Positions 16,919-25,317 of a stretch of DNA of 64,000 bases are shown here, one piece after another. Every line of letters begins with the position of its first letter. Within the stretch, counting starts at the first letter, position 1. The translations under genes and the position numbers were made by a program. The stretch is taken from positions 186,001 through 250,000 of the forward strand of contig NZ_JAGGOK010000010.1 in NCBI RefSeq assembly GCF_018614615.1, in the 5' to 3' direction. The stretch comes from Streptomyces sp. ISL-100 (GTDB lineage: Bacteria > Actinomycetota > Actinomycetes > Streptomycetales > Streptomycetaceae). The notes below the pieces were generated by a model. The model saw only the letters and a list, made by a program, of their open reading frames with translations, did no database searches and had not been told where the DNA came from.

Positions 16919-17569
16919 TCACCTCAGCGCGTCGGCAACCTCCCGGGCGGCGTCGACCACGCGCGGCCCGACCCGCTCCGGGACGGAGTCGGCGAGCATG
17001 ACGACCCCCACGCTGCCCTCCAGCCCGGTTATGCCGACCAGCGGCGCGGCCGCGCCGCTTGCGCCCGCCTCCAGTTCGCCGTGGGTGAGGGTGAAGCCGT
17101 CGACCGCGAGAGCGCCCTGCCGGGCCGCGAGGATGGCCTTGCCGGCCGCGCCCCGGTCGAGCGGATGACGAAACCCTGTGCGGTACGCCACGTGATAGTC
17201 GGTCCACGTCGGCTCGACGACCGCGACCGCGAGCGCCTCCGCGCCGTCGACCAGGGTCAGGTGCGCCGTGGCGCCTATGTCCTCGGCGAGCGAGCGCAGC
17301 GCGGGCAGGGCGGCTTCCCGTACGAGCGGATGGACCTGACGGCCCAGGCGCAGCACGCCGAGGCCGACGCGGGCACGTCCGCCCAGGTCGCGGCGTACGA
17401 GCGCGTGCTGCTCGAGGGTGGCGAGCAGCCGGTAGACGACGGTCCGATTGACCCCGAGCTTGTTGGAGAGCTCGGTGACGGTCAGACCGTGGTCCGTGTC
17501 GGAAAGCAGCTTGAGGACACGAAGTCCTCGGTCGAGCGTCTGGGAGGTTTCCGCGGTCACGACGCCCAC
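16919..17569 (-). CDS. IclR-family transcriptional regulator
   Basis: 216 aa. N-terminal winged helix at residues about 8-65 (TLDRGLRVLKLLSDTDHGLT, ELSNKLGVNRTVVYRLLATL) and the IclR effector domain (GATAHLTLVDGAEALAVAVV, PLDRGAAGKAILAARQG). The C-terminal part is slightly shorter than typical IclR proteins (about 250 aa). The target is not evident; the gene is followed by the protease gene after 55 bp. Confidence 0.85.
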   Translation of the reverse strand: MGVVTAETSQTLDRGLRVLKLLSDTDHGLTVTELSNKLGVNRTVVYRLLATLEQHALVRRDLGGRARVGLGVLRLGRQVHPLVREAALPALRSLAEDIGATAHLTLVDGAEALAVAVVEPTWTDYHVAYRTGFRHPLDRGAAGKAILAARQGALAVDGFTLTHGELEAGASGAAAPLVGITGLEGSVGVVMLADSVPERVGPRVVDAAREVADALR

Positions 17570-17885
17570 TCCTCTGTGGTGAGTGCGGCGGCTCTCTCAC
17601 GCTGTGCGTCGCCGGTCCCTTCGGCGGCGCGCGCTGAGGCCGCCGGCAGGCCATGGCACCGGCTGCGCTCCGAGGCGGCTCTGCCACGGGGCGTATGCGT
17701 TGCGGGAAAGGTAGCGATCGACTCCGCTCAGCGGAAGACCTCGTCCAGAATCCGGGCGCGGAAGGAGAGTTGATCCACATTCGGGACCAATTCCGCGCCG
17801 GCCCGGGATTGGAGCTACGGACACCAACAGCCGAGCGGGGCCCGGAGACAATCCTCCAGACCCCGCTCCCCACCTCATTCAGACG
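17570..17885. other. 316-bp gap between IclR and helicase genes
   Basis: Holds the IclR promoter side and the helicase terminator at 17833-17868. I see no supported coding frame or further repeat. Confidence 0.5.
17833..17868 (-). terminator. Hairpin after the helicase gene
   Basis: GAGCGGGG (17833-17840) pairs with CCCCGCTC (17861-17868), with GGAG/CTCC pairing in between. It lies 18 bp beyond the helicase stop. Confidence 0.6.
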
Positions 17886-19667
17886 TCATCGCATCCGGGT
17901 GGCCCACTCCTGAACCTTCTTGATCCGTTCCTGGAGCTGCCCGGCCGTGGCCTCCGCGCTGGGCGGCCCGCCGCAGACGCGCCGCAGCTCGGTGTGGATC
18001 ACGCCGTGCGGCTTTCCGGTCTGGTGGACGTACGCGCCGACCATGGTGTTCAGCGACTTCCGCAGTTCCAGCAGCTGCTTGTGCGTGACGACGGGCCGTG
18101 ATTCGGCGGGCTTCTCCAGCAGGTCCGCCTCCGCCGCCGGCTTCTGCCGACTGTGCGCGATCTGCCGGGTCTGCCGCTTCTGGAGCAGAAGCTGTACCTG
18201 GTCGGGCTCCAGCAGCCCGGGAATGCCGAGGTAGTCCTGCTCCTCCTCGCTCCCCGGGTGGGCCTGCATGCCGAACTCGGCGCCGTCGTAGAGCACCCGG
18301 TCGAAAACCGCGTCGGACTCAAGAGCCTCGAAGGGCAGCTGCTCCTCGGTCTCCTCGTCCTCCAGCTTCTCGGCGTCGGCGAGGAGCTTGTCCTCCTCGC
18401 TGAACGGGTTCTCGTCCTCTCCACCCTTCTTGGGCTTGTCGAGGACGTGGTCCCGCTCAACCTCCATCTCATTGGCGAACTCAAGAAGCATCGGAATCGT
18501 AGGAACGAACACCGAAGCGGTCTCTCCCCGCCTCCGCGATCGCACGAATCGCCCGACGGCCTGGGCGAAGAAAAGCGGGGTCGAGATGGTCGTGGCGTAC
18601 ACCCCGACAGCGAGCCGCGGTACGTCGACACCTTCCGACACCATCCGCACAGCGACCATCCACCGCGATTCATCTGCGCTGAACTGGTCAATCTTCTTCG
18701 AGGCGGCCTTCTCATCGGAGAGAACAACAGTCGGCCGGTCCCCGGTGATCTTCTTCAAGATCTTGGCGTACTCGCGCGCGCTGTCCTGGTCGGAAGCGAT
18801 CACAAGCCCACCGGCGTCCGGAATCCCCTTCCGCACCTCGGTCAGCCGCGTGTCGGCGGCCGCCAGCACATTCGGGATCCACTCCCCCGTCGGCGCGAGC
18901 GCGGTCCGCCAGGCCTGCCCGATCGCATCCCGGGTCATCGGCTCGCCGAGCCGGGCGGCGATCTCGTCACCGGCCTTGGTGCGCCAGCGCATGTTGCCGC
19001 TGTAGGACAGAAAGATGACGGGCCGCACGACACCATCGGCAAGGGCATTCCCATACCCGTACGTGTAGTCGGCGGAAGACCGCCGGATCCCGTCATTCCC
19101 TTCCTCATACGCGACAAAAGGGATGGGATTGGTGTCGGACCGGAAGGGCGTACCGGTCAGGGCCAGCCGCCGGGTCGCCGGGTCGAACGCCTCCTGGCAG
19201 GCCTCGCCCCAGGACTTCGAGTCACCGGCATGGTGAATCTCATCGAGAATGACCAGCGTCTTGCGCTGCTCACACCGATTCCGATGAAGCATCGGGCGTA
19301 CGCCGACACCGGCATAGGTGACGGCGACCCCGTGGTACTCCTTGCTGAGCGGCCCGGCGCTGTAGTCCGGGTCGAGCTTGATGCCTATCCGGGCCGCGGC
19401 CTCCGCCCACTGCTTCTTGAGGTGCTCGGTCGGCGCCACGACCGTGATCTGCTGCACGACGTGGTGGTGCAGCAGCCACGAGGCGAGCGTCAGCGCGAAG
19501 GTCGTCTTGCCGGCGCCGGGCGTCGCGACCGCGAGGAAGTCGCGCGGCTGGTCCTGGATGTACTTCTCCAGCGCCCCCTGCTGCCAGGCACGCAGCTTGT
19601 TGGCGGTGCCCCAGGGGGCGCGGCCGGGGAAGGCGGGTGAGAGGTGGTGGGAGGCGGTAGTAGTCAC
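17886..19667 (-). CDS. DEAD/DEAH-box superfamily 2 helicase
   Basis: 593 aa. Walker A at residues about 48-56 (ATPGAGKTTF), Walker B ILDEIHH, motif III LTGTPFRSD, and motif VI QAVGRFVRSRRRG: a complete SF2 helicase of the ResIII/XPB-like class. The acidic stretch after about residue 400 and the C-terminal helical region are lineage-specific. GTG 19667 is chosen because a GGAG site lies just upstream; the longer frame to 19748 lacks one. Role is unproven but probably nucleic-acid remodelling or repair. Confidence 0.85.
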   Translation of the reverse strand: MTTTASHHLSPAFPGRAPWGTANKLRAWQQGALEKYIQDQPRDFLAVATPGAGKTTFALTLASWLLHHHVVQQITVVAPTEHLKKQWAEAAARIGIKLDPDYSAGPLSKEYHGVAVTYAGVGVRPMLHRNRCEQRKTLVILDEIHHAGDSKSWGEACQEAFDPATRRLALTGTPFRSDTNPIPFVAYEEGNDGIRRSSADYTYGYGNALADGVVRPVIFLSYSGNMRWRTKAGDEIAARLGEPMTRDAIGQAWRTALAPTGEWIPNVLAAADTRLTEVRKGIPDAGGLVIASDQDSAREYAKILKKITGDRPTVVLSDEKAASKKIDQFSADESRWMVAVRMVSEGVDVPRLAVGVYATTISTPLFFAQAVGRFVRSRRRGETASVFVPTIPMLLEFANEMEVERDHVLDKPKKGGEDENPFSEEDKLLADAEKLEDEETEEQLPFEALESDAVFDRVLYDGAEFGMQAHPGSEEEQDYLGIPGLLEPDQVQLLLQKRQTRQIAHSRQKPAAEADLLEKPAESRPVVTHKQLLELRKSLNTMVGAYVHQTGKPHGVIHTELRRVCGGPPSAEATAGQLQERIKKVQEWATRMR

Positions 19668-19787
19668 GGTCTCCGGTTCGAGGCTCTCGGGGTCACAGGG
19701 GGTCGTACGACAACCGGGCCACCCTACCGGCGCCCCACCCCGCCCCACGTATGAACGCCGCCGGGTCGCCCCTTGGTGGGACCCACC

Positions 19788-19925
19788 TCACACGAGCGCA
19801 CGCAGTCCTTCCGCGACGGCGGCCGGGTCGACATCGCCCGTATCGGTCCCATTCAAGACGGCTGCCGCCGGCCAGGCGGCCCGCTTGTTGCCGTCGACGA
19901 ACGGGTTACGCGCCCTCCCGCGTCC
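19788..19925 (-). pseudogene. Remnant of a Doc/Fic toxin
   Basis: One minus-strand frame reads RNPFVDGNKRAAWPAAAVL, then NGTDTGDVDPAAVAEGLRAL and a stop at 19788. The HPFxDGNKR signature of Fic/Doc AMP/phosphotransferases is recognisable (N replacing H as the first residue). Everything upstream is missing, replaced by the 3' end of the MFS gene. No Phd antitoxin remains. Confidence 0.65.
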
Positions 19926-21366
19926 GCAGCCGGGTCGCCACCCAGGCCCCCACCAGAGCCACGCCCGCCATCGGCAGGAACACCGCCGCGAAGGCCGCCG
20001 GATGGGAGGCGGAGGCGCCCGTGGTCACAGCGTGGCCGACCGCGCCGCCGCCCAGCGCCGCGAAGACCGCACCGCCGATGGCCAGCAGCATGACGTTGGA
20101 CAGCCCGTCCGAGATCTGAAGGGCGGCAGAGTTGGCACCCGCCTCGTTCGGCGGCGACAGCTTGAGCAGCAGCACACTCGTCGAGGCGATGACCGTGCCC
20201 ATGCCGAAGCAGCCGACACCCCACGCGACCGCGACCACCCACACCGGGACACCAGCGATGAGCACGCTGGGCGCGGTAGCGATGGCAGCCGCGACCAGCA
20301 CCATGCCCCCGGAAACCATCCGCTCCCGGTACGGCTCCACGCGCGGCCGCGACTGTACGTACGACCCGAGCGCCCACGTCGCACCGCCGACCGCGAGCGA
20401 GAGCCCGGCCATGGTCGGCGACAGCCCGCGCTGCGTCACCAGCATGAGCGGTACGAACGACTCAGCCGCGATGAACGACCCGGCAGCGATCCCCCGCAGC
20501 AGCACCACAGAAGGCAGTCCGCGCGCCGCCACATAGGTCCCGCGCGGCAGCAGCCCCAGCACGGCCGGCACTAGCAACGCACCCCCCACCACCGCCGGAA
20601 CCAGCGACAGCCACCGCAGCTCCTGTCCGGCGTACTGAAGCAGCCCCGCCCCCAGCGAGATGCCGAGCGCGAGCCGGATCCGGCGGCGGTCGAAGGCCGG
20701 CACGGGGGCACCGGCGTCGGCCGGCCCGCCCGCCATGCGGCGTATGGCGGGCAGAGCAAGAGCAAGCGGAAAAACAACCAGCACCGGGATACCGACAAAG
20801 ACCCAGCGCCACCCAAGATGCTCCGTAACGGTCCCGGACACGAGCGGCCCCACGACGGACGGCACGACCCAACTCGCGGCGAACGCGGCCAGGATCGCCG
20901 GCTGCAACCGAGCCGGATACGCCCGGCTGACGACGACGTACAGCGCGACGATCACGAGCCCGCCACCGAGCCCCTGGACGGCCCGCCCGACGATGAACAA
21001 CCACATCGCATCCGCCGTGCCGGAGAGCAGCAGCCCAGCCCCGAACGCGCTGATGCCGGCGGCGAGCGGCGCGAGAGGACCGCGCCTGTCGGCCCACTGC
21101 CCGGACAGGACCATGGCGTAGAGGCTGGTGGTGAAGTACGAGGAGAAGGCGAAGGCGTACAGCGAAACACCCCGCAGCTCCCGCGCGGCGACGGGCATGG
21201 CCGTACCGACGGCGGTCGCTTCGAACGCGATGAGCAGGACGACGGCGATGATGCCAATGCTGAGCGCGCGATGGGTCTTGCCAAGAACGCCGCTGTGATC
21301 TGCGGGTACGCCGGGTATCCCGGCTTCGGGCGCGACCTCGGCGTCGCGCGGCTCCAGGGCGGTCAT
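19906..21366 (-). CDS. MFS transporter, EmrB/QacA-like
   Basis: 486 aa with 12-14 hydrophobic segments. Motifs include TAVGTAMPVAARELRGVSLY, LSGQWADRRGP in the 2-3 loop, and GLGGGLVIVALYVVVSRAYP, typical of DHA2-type drug exporters. The chosen start (ATG 21366) avoids the 34 extra residues of the longer frame. No regulator is adjacent. Its 3' end runs into the Doc remnant. Confidence 0.85.
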   Translation of the reverse strand: MTALEPRDAEVAPEAGIPGVPADHSGVLGKTHRALSIGIIAVVLLIAFEATAVGTAMPVAARELRGVSLYAFAFSSYFTTSLYAMVLSGQWADRRGPLAPLAAGISAFGAGLLLSGTADAMWLFIVGRAVQGLGGGLVIVALYVVVSRAYPARLQPAILAAFAASWVVPSVVGPLVSGTVTEHLGWRWVFVGIPVLVVFPLALALPAIRRMAGGPADAGAPVPAFDRRRIRLALGISLGAGLLQYAGQELRWLSLVPAVVGGALLVPAVLGLLPRGTYVAARGLPSVVLLRGIAAGSFIAAESFVPLMLVTQRGLSPTMAGLSLAVGGATWALGSYVQSRPRVEPYRERMVSGGMVLVAAAIATAPSVLIAGVPVWVVAVAWGVGCFGMGTVIASTSVLLLKLSPPNEAGANSAALQISDGLSNVMLLAIGGAVFAALGGGAVGHAVTTGASASHPAAFAAVFLPMAGVALVGAWVATRLRTREGA

Positions 21367-21544
21367 TCGCCAAGAGTAAGGGGCGTAGCGCCCAATGGGC
21401 CCTGTCCTAAGGAGGTCCTGCCGTCGGCCTTTGGTCGTACGCCCGAGGCCGGCCCATGAACGCGACATGGCAGTCGCATTGCGTCCCGGCCCGATCCCTT
21501 GATGGCGCGGACGCCACCGCCCTACGGTCGTGACATCACCACAC

Positions 21545-21619
21545 GGCCGTGTACCCGAGTGGCTCAGGGACTTGCCTGCAAAGCAAGCGACGTCGGTTCA
21601 ATTCCGATCACGGCCTCCA
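21545..21619 (+). tRNA. tRNA-Cys (GCA)
   Basis: Acceptor arms GGCCGTG (21545-21551) and CACGGCC (21609-21615), a D arm with CCC/GGG, an anticodon stem CTTGC/GCAAG enclosing the loop CTGCAAA (anticodon GCA), a 4-nt variable loop, and a T arm with TTCAATT. Discriminator T followed by an encoded CCA. Confidence 0.9.
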
Positions 21620-21631
21620 ATCGCGGAAGCA

Positions 21632-22789
21632 CTAGACGGGCAGTACGCACACCGGAACCGGCGCCCGAAGCGCCGCCCCCGCCGACGAGAGCCGCCCCGT
21701 CCCCCGGTCCACGCGGAAAACCACAACCGTGCCCGACTTCTGGTTGGCGGCGAACAGCAGCGTGCCGGACGGATCGAGAGCGATGTGCCGGGGGTACGAG
21801 CCGCCCGACGGCACCACAGACACACGCCGCAGCGCCGCGCCCCCGCACTCAACGCCAAAGACGGCGATGCTGTCGTGCCCCCGGTTGGAGACGTACACGA
21901 ACCGCCCGTCCGGCGAAACAAGCACCCCCGCCGGGTAGTTGCGCTCGCCGAGTTCGGTGCCGGGCGCCAAAGTGGACTGGACGGTACCGGGGGTCAGGAC
22001 GCCACTGTTCCGCTCGTAACCGCACACGACCACCGAGCTGTCCAGCTCATTGACGACGTACGCGTGCCGCCCGGAGGGATGGAAGGCAAGGTGCCGAGGC
22101 CCGGCTCCGGGCTTCATCGCGGCGCGTTGATGTTCCCGGAGCTTCCCGCTGCGCGGGTCGGGCCGATAGGTGTGGACGGTGTCCGTACCCAGGTCGACGG
22201 CGACGACGTACCGCCCGCCGGGATCGGTGACGACCATGTGCGGATGCGGCCCCTCCTGCCGCTCGGGGTCGGGCCCGGACCCCGTGTGCCGTATGACGTC
22301 GACAACCTCCCCGATCATGCCCCCACGCCCTACTGGGTGTACGGACACGCTCCCGCCGGTGTAGTTGGCGGCCAGCAGGAACCGCCCGTCGGGGTGCACG
22401 GACAAGTGGCAGGGATCAGCGCCACCCGTGCCACGAGCAGGCCCCAGCACCTCGGGCGTCCCGGCCCCGACTCGCACGGCGGTAACCGCACCCTCGGCGC
22501 GCTCGTCGACGGCGTACAGGGTCCGACGGTCGGGCGAGAGCGCGAGGAAGGAAGGATTCTGCACGCCGGCGAGCACCCCGGTGGAGGTCAACTGCCCGCT
22601 GCGCGGCCGGTACGAGGCGAGCCCGATGCCCGTGCCGCCGCCGGGCTGGGCGGTGTACGTACCGAGGTAGGCGCGGCGCAGTGCGGGTGCGGTGGCTTGC
22701 GCGTCACCCCTGGTGAGCGCGATGGCGACCCCGGCACCGGCGAGCAGCCCGAACCCTCGTCGGCTCACGCCACGCGTCGCATCACTCAT
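21632..22789 (-). CDS. Tat-exported lactonase-family beta-propeller protein
   Basis: 385 aa. The N-terminus has a twin-arginine signal (SRRGFGLLAGAGVAIAL), so it is probably secreted folded. The rest is a seven-bladed propeller of the 6-phosphogluconolactonase-like family, with PSFLALSPDRRTLYAVDE, HLSVHPDGRFLLAANYTGG and PRHIALDPSGTLLFAANQ repeats. A true phosphogluconolactonase role is doubtful for an exported protein. It ends 13 bp from the tRNA-Cys gene, convergent with it. Confidence 0.8.
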   Translation of the reverse strand: MSDATRGVSRRGFGLLAGAGVAIALTRGDAQATAPALRRAYLGTYTAQPGGGTGIGLASYRPRSGQLTSTGVLAGVQNPSFLALSPDRRTLYAVDERAEGAVTAVRVGAGTPEVLGPARGTGGADPCHLSVHPDGRFLLAANYTGGSVSVHPVGRGGMIGEVVDVIRHTGSGPDPERQEGPHPHMVVTDPGGRYVVAVDLGTDTVHTYRPDPRSGKLREHQRAAMKPGAGPRHLAFHPSGRHAYVVNELDSSVVVCGYERNSGVLTPGTVQSTLAPGTELGERNYPAGVLVSPDGRFVYVSNRGHDSIAVFGVECGGAALRRVSVVPSGGSYPRHIALDPSGTLLFAANQKSGTVVVFRVDRGTGRLSSAGAALRAPVPVCVLPV

Positions 22790-22977
22790 GAGACCCCTCA
22801 CGCATCCGAGAGTTCGAGCGTCGGCACTGCGTCGCATACTCGCCCGGACGAGCACACGGGACAAGGGGCCGCGCGGACTTACTCCCAATGCGCCTGAGAG
22901 CTCACCCCCGCGCCGCCCCGGCCCACCGACCCTGGAGCGCTCGGGACGACCCGAAACCCCCAGAAACGATCCGTGGT

Positions 22978-25317
22978 TTACCCCCCAGCCCCCGCAACCG
23001 CCACCGCCACCGCCGCCTGCGGTCTGATCGGCAGCCGGTTCACCGGGCGTCCCGTAGCCGCCCGCACCGCCGAGGCGATCGCCGCCGGGGACGTCACCAC
23101 CGGCACCGCGCTGACCGGCTTCGCGCCGAACGGGGCCACCACGTCCCGCTCCTCCACCAGCTTCACGATCCGGATGTCCGGCGCGTCCAGCGCCGTCGGC
23201 AGGGCGTAGTGCGTGAGATCCGGATGGCGGATCAGGCCTCGCGGCGTACGCAGGTTCTCCGTCAGCGCCGCGCCCACGCCCTGCGTGACCCCCGCTTCGA
23301 TGCGGGTCGCCAGCTGCGCCGGGTTCAGGACGCGGCCCACATCCTGCGCCACCGCCATCTCCACCACGCGAATCGAGCCCAGCTCAATATCGACGTCCAC
23401 GATCGCGCGGATCGCGCAGAACGCCAGGCCCACAAACGCGTCGCCCTGCCCAGCCTCGTCGAGCGGCTCCGTCGGATGCGGCCGGCACTGCGCCGTGGCC
23501 CAGAGCTCCTTGCCCTCCATCGCCTCCGTCACCGTCGTCGACAGGACTCCGTCGTACGACGTGATCTTCCCGTCCGCGATCTGCAGCAGTTCGGTCGACA
23601 TCCCGAACTTGTGCGCCAGCGGCTGCAGCAGCTGCGTACGCACCATCTTCGCCGCCCGCTCCACCGCGCCGCCCGACACCCACGTGTGGCGGCCGTGCGT
23701 CGCGGGGCCCGCTGGAGGCTGGTCCGTGTCCACCGACGCGACATGCACCTCTTCGACACCCAGGACCTCCTGGACGATCTGGCGCGCCAGCGTCGAAAAC
23801 CCGCCGCCCGTCTCGACCGCCGCACAGATCACCGTAGCGACCCCGCCCTGGACCTTCACCGTGGCCGTCGAGACCTCGTCCGTGCCCTCCGCGCCCAGCA
23901 TGTGCACCATGCCGACCGCGTATCCGACTCCCCGACGCACCGCGCTCGGCTCGCCCGCACCCTCCGGGCCGCCCGGCAGCAGCCACTCGTCCTGGGGGGT
24001 GTCCTTGGGCAGCGCGGGAAGCGGGAAGTCGCGTACGGAGCGCAAAAGCTCCGCCACGGGAGCCGGGCACGTCACCGTCTGCCCCGTAGGCAGCAGATCA
24101 CCCGTCGCCAGCACATTGCGCAGCCGCAGTTCCGCCGGGTCGAGTCCGACCTTCGCCGCGAGCTTGTCCATCTGGCCCTCGTACGCCGCGCACACCTGCA
24201 GGGCGCCTTCGCCACGCACGTGTCCCGACGGCGGGTTATTGGTACGGACGGCCCAACCCTCAATAAAGGCGTGCGGCACGACGTACGGACCGCACGCGAA
24301 AGCCACCGCCGCCGCCAGCGATTCCGACGAGGCGTCGGCGTACGCACCCGCATCCAGAAGAATCTGCGCCTCCACCTTCACCAGGCGGCCCTCCGCGTCC
24401 GCGTGGTGGCGGTAGCGCAGCAGAGTCGGGTGCCGATGAGCGTGGCCGAGGAAGGACTCCTCACGCGTGGCTGCCAGCTTGACCGGGCAGCCGGTCTTCA
24501 AAGCAAGCAGCCCCAACGGGATCTGGAAGCTGCCGTCCTCGCGGTCGCCCGTCGCGCCCGGAACACCGGTCACCACAACCTTCACGCGCTCTTGCTCCAG
24601 CCCGAAGCAAGCCGCCGCGCGGTCACGGTCCGTATGGGGATCCGTCGACGCCGTGTAGATCTCCACGCCACCGTCCGGGCGCGGGACGGCGAGGCCGGCC
24701 TCCGCGCCGATGGGCGCCGGGTCCTGGCGGCCGATGCGGTACAGGCCCTCGACGATCACCTCGCCCGTGACCTCGGGGTCGCCGTAGCTCAGCGGGATGT
24801 GGCGGATCAGGTTGCCGTCGGGGTGCAGCGGCTCGGCCGCGAAGGCCTGCTCGGGGTCGGTGACCGGTTCGAGGATCTCGTATTCGACCGCGATGGCTGC
24901 GGCGGCCAGACGAGCCGTGTCCGGGTGGTCTGCGGCCACGGCGGCGATGGCCTCGCCGTGGTGGCGGACCAGGTCGGAGGCGAAAACGGGGCGGTCGGCG
25001 ACGCTGCGGCCGTGCGCGGGGTCGCCCGGCACGTCCTGGTGGGTCACTACGGCCCGTACACCCGGCATGTCCGACGCAGCCGACGTGTCGACCGAGACGA
25101 TACGGGCGTGGGCGTGCGGCGAGCGCAGTACGGCGGCCCACAGCAGGCCCTCCGCCCACAGGTCCGACGCGTACGGGAACGTGCCCTCCGTCTTCGCGCG
25201 CGCGTCGGCCGGGGCGAGGGACGCGCCGAGGCCCTGAGTGGGCGCCTCGGGGCGGTGCTCGGGCTGGGTGCCGTCGACCGCCGTGGTGCTGGTCGCGGTG
25301 GCCGCGTCGTTGCTCAC
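22978..25317 (-). CDS. Molybdenum hydroxylase large (Mo-cofactor) subunit
   Basis: 779 aa, xanthine dehydrogenase/aldehyde oxidase family. Ald_Xan_dh_C domain at about residues 30-150 (GKxxF-like AKTEGTFPYASDLWAEGLLW) and the molybdopterin domain from about 160 onward, with GHVRGEGALQVCAAYEGQMD and ETGGGFSTLARQIVQEVLGV. It overlaps the Fe-S subunit gene by 4 bp (ATGA). Together with the next two genes it forms the usual FAD, [2Fe-2S], Mo order. Substrate (purine, aldehyde or N-heterocycle) cannot be assigned. Confidence 0.9.
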   Translation of the reverse strand: MSNDAATATSTTAVDGTQPEHRPEAPTQGLGASLAPADARAKTEGTFPYASDLWAEGLLWAAVLRSPHAHARIVSVDTSAASDMPGVRAVVTHQDVPGDPAHGRSVADRPVFASDLVRHHGEAIAAVAADHPDTARLAAAAIAVEYEILEPVTDPEQAFAAEPLHPDGNLIRHIPLSYGDPEVTGEVIVEGLYRIGRQDPAPIGAEAGLAVPRPDGGVEIYTASTDPHTDRDRAAACFGLEQERVKVVVTGVPGATGDREDGSFQIPLGLLALKTGCPVKLAATREESFLGHAHRHPTLLRYRHHADAEGRLVKVEAQILLDAGAYADASSESLAAAVAFACGPYVVPHAFIEGWAVRTNNPPSGHVRGEGALQVCAAYEGQMDKLAAKVGLDPAELRLRNVLATGDLLPTGQTVTCPAPVAELLRSVRDFPLPALPKDTPQDEWLLPGGPEGAGEPSAVRRGVGYAVGMVHMLGAEGTDEVSTATVKVQGGVATVICAAVETGGGFSTLARQIVQEVLGVEEVHVASVDTDQPPAGPATHGRHTWVSGGAVERAAKMVRTQLLQPLAHKFGMSTELLQIADGKITSYDGVLSTTVTEAMEGKELWATAQCRPHPTEPLDEAGQGDAFVGLAFCAIRAIVDVDIELGSIRVVEMAVAQDVGRVLNPAQLATRIEAGVTQGVGAALTENLRTPRGLIRHPDLTHYALPTALDAPDIRIVKLVEERDVVAPFGAKPVSAVPVVTSPAAIASAVRAATGRPVNRLPIRPQAAVAVAVAGAGG

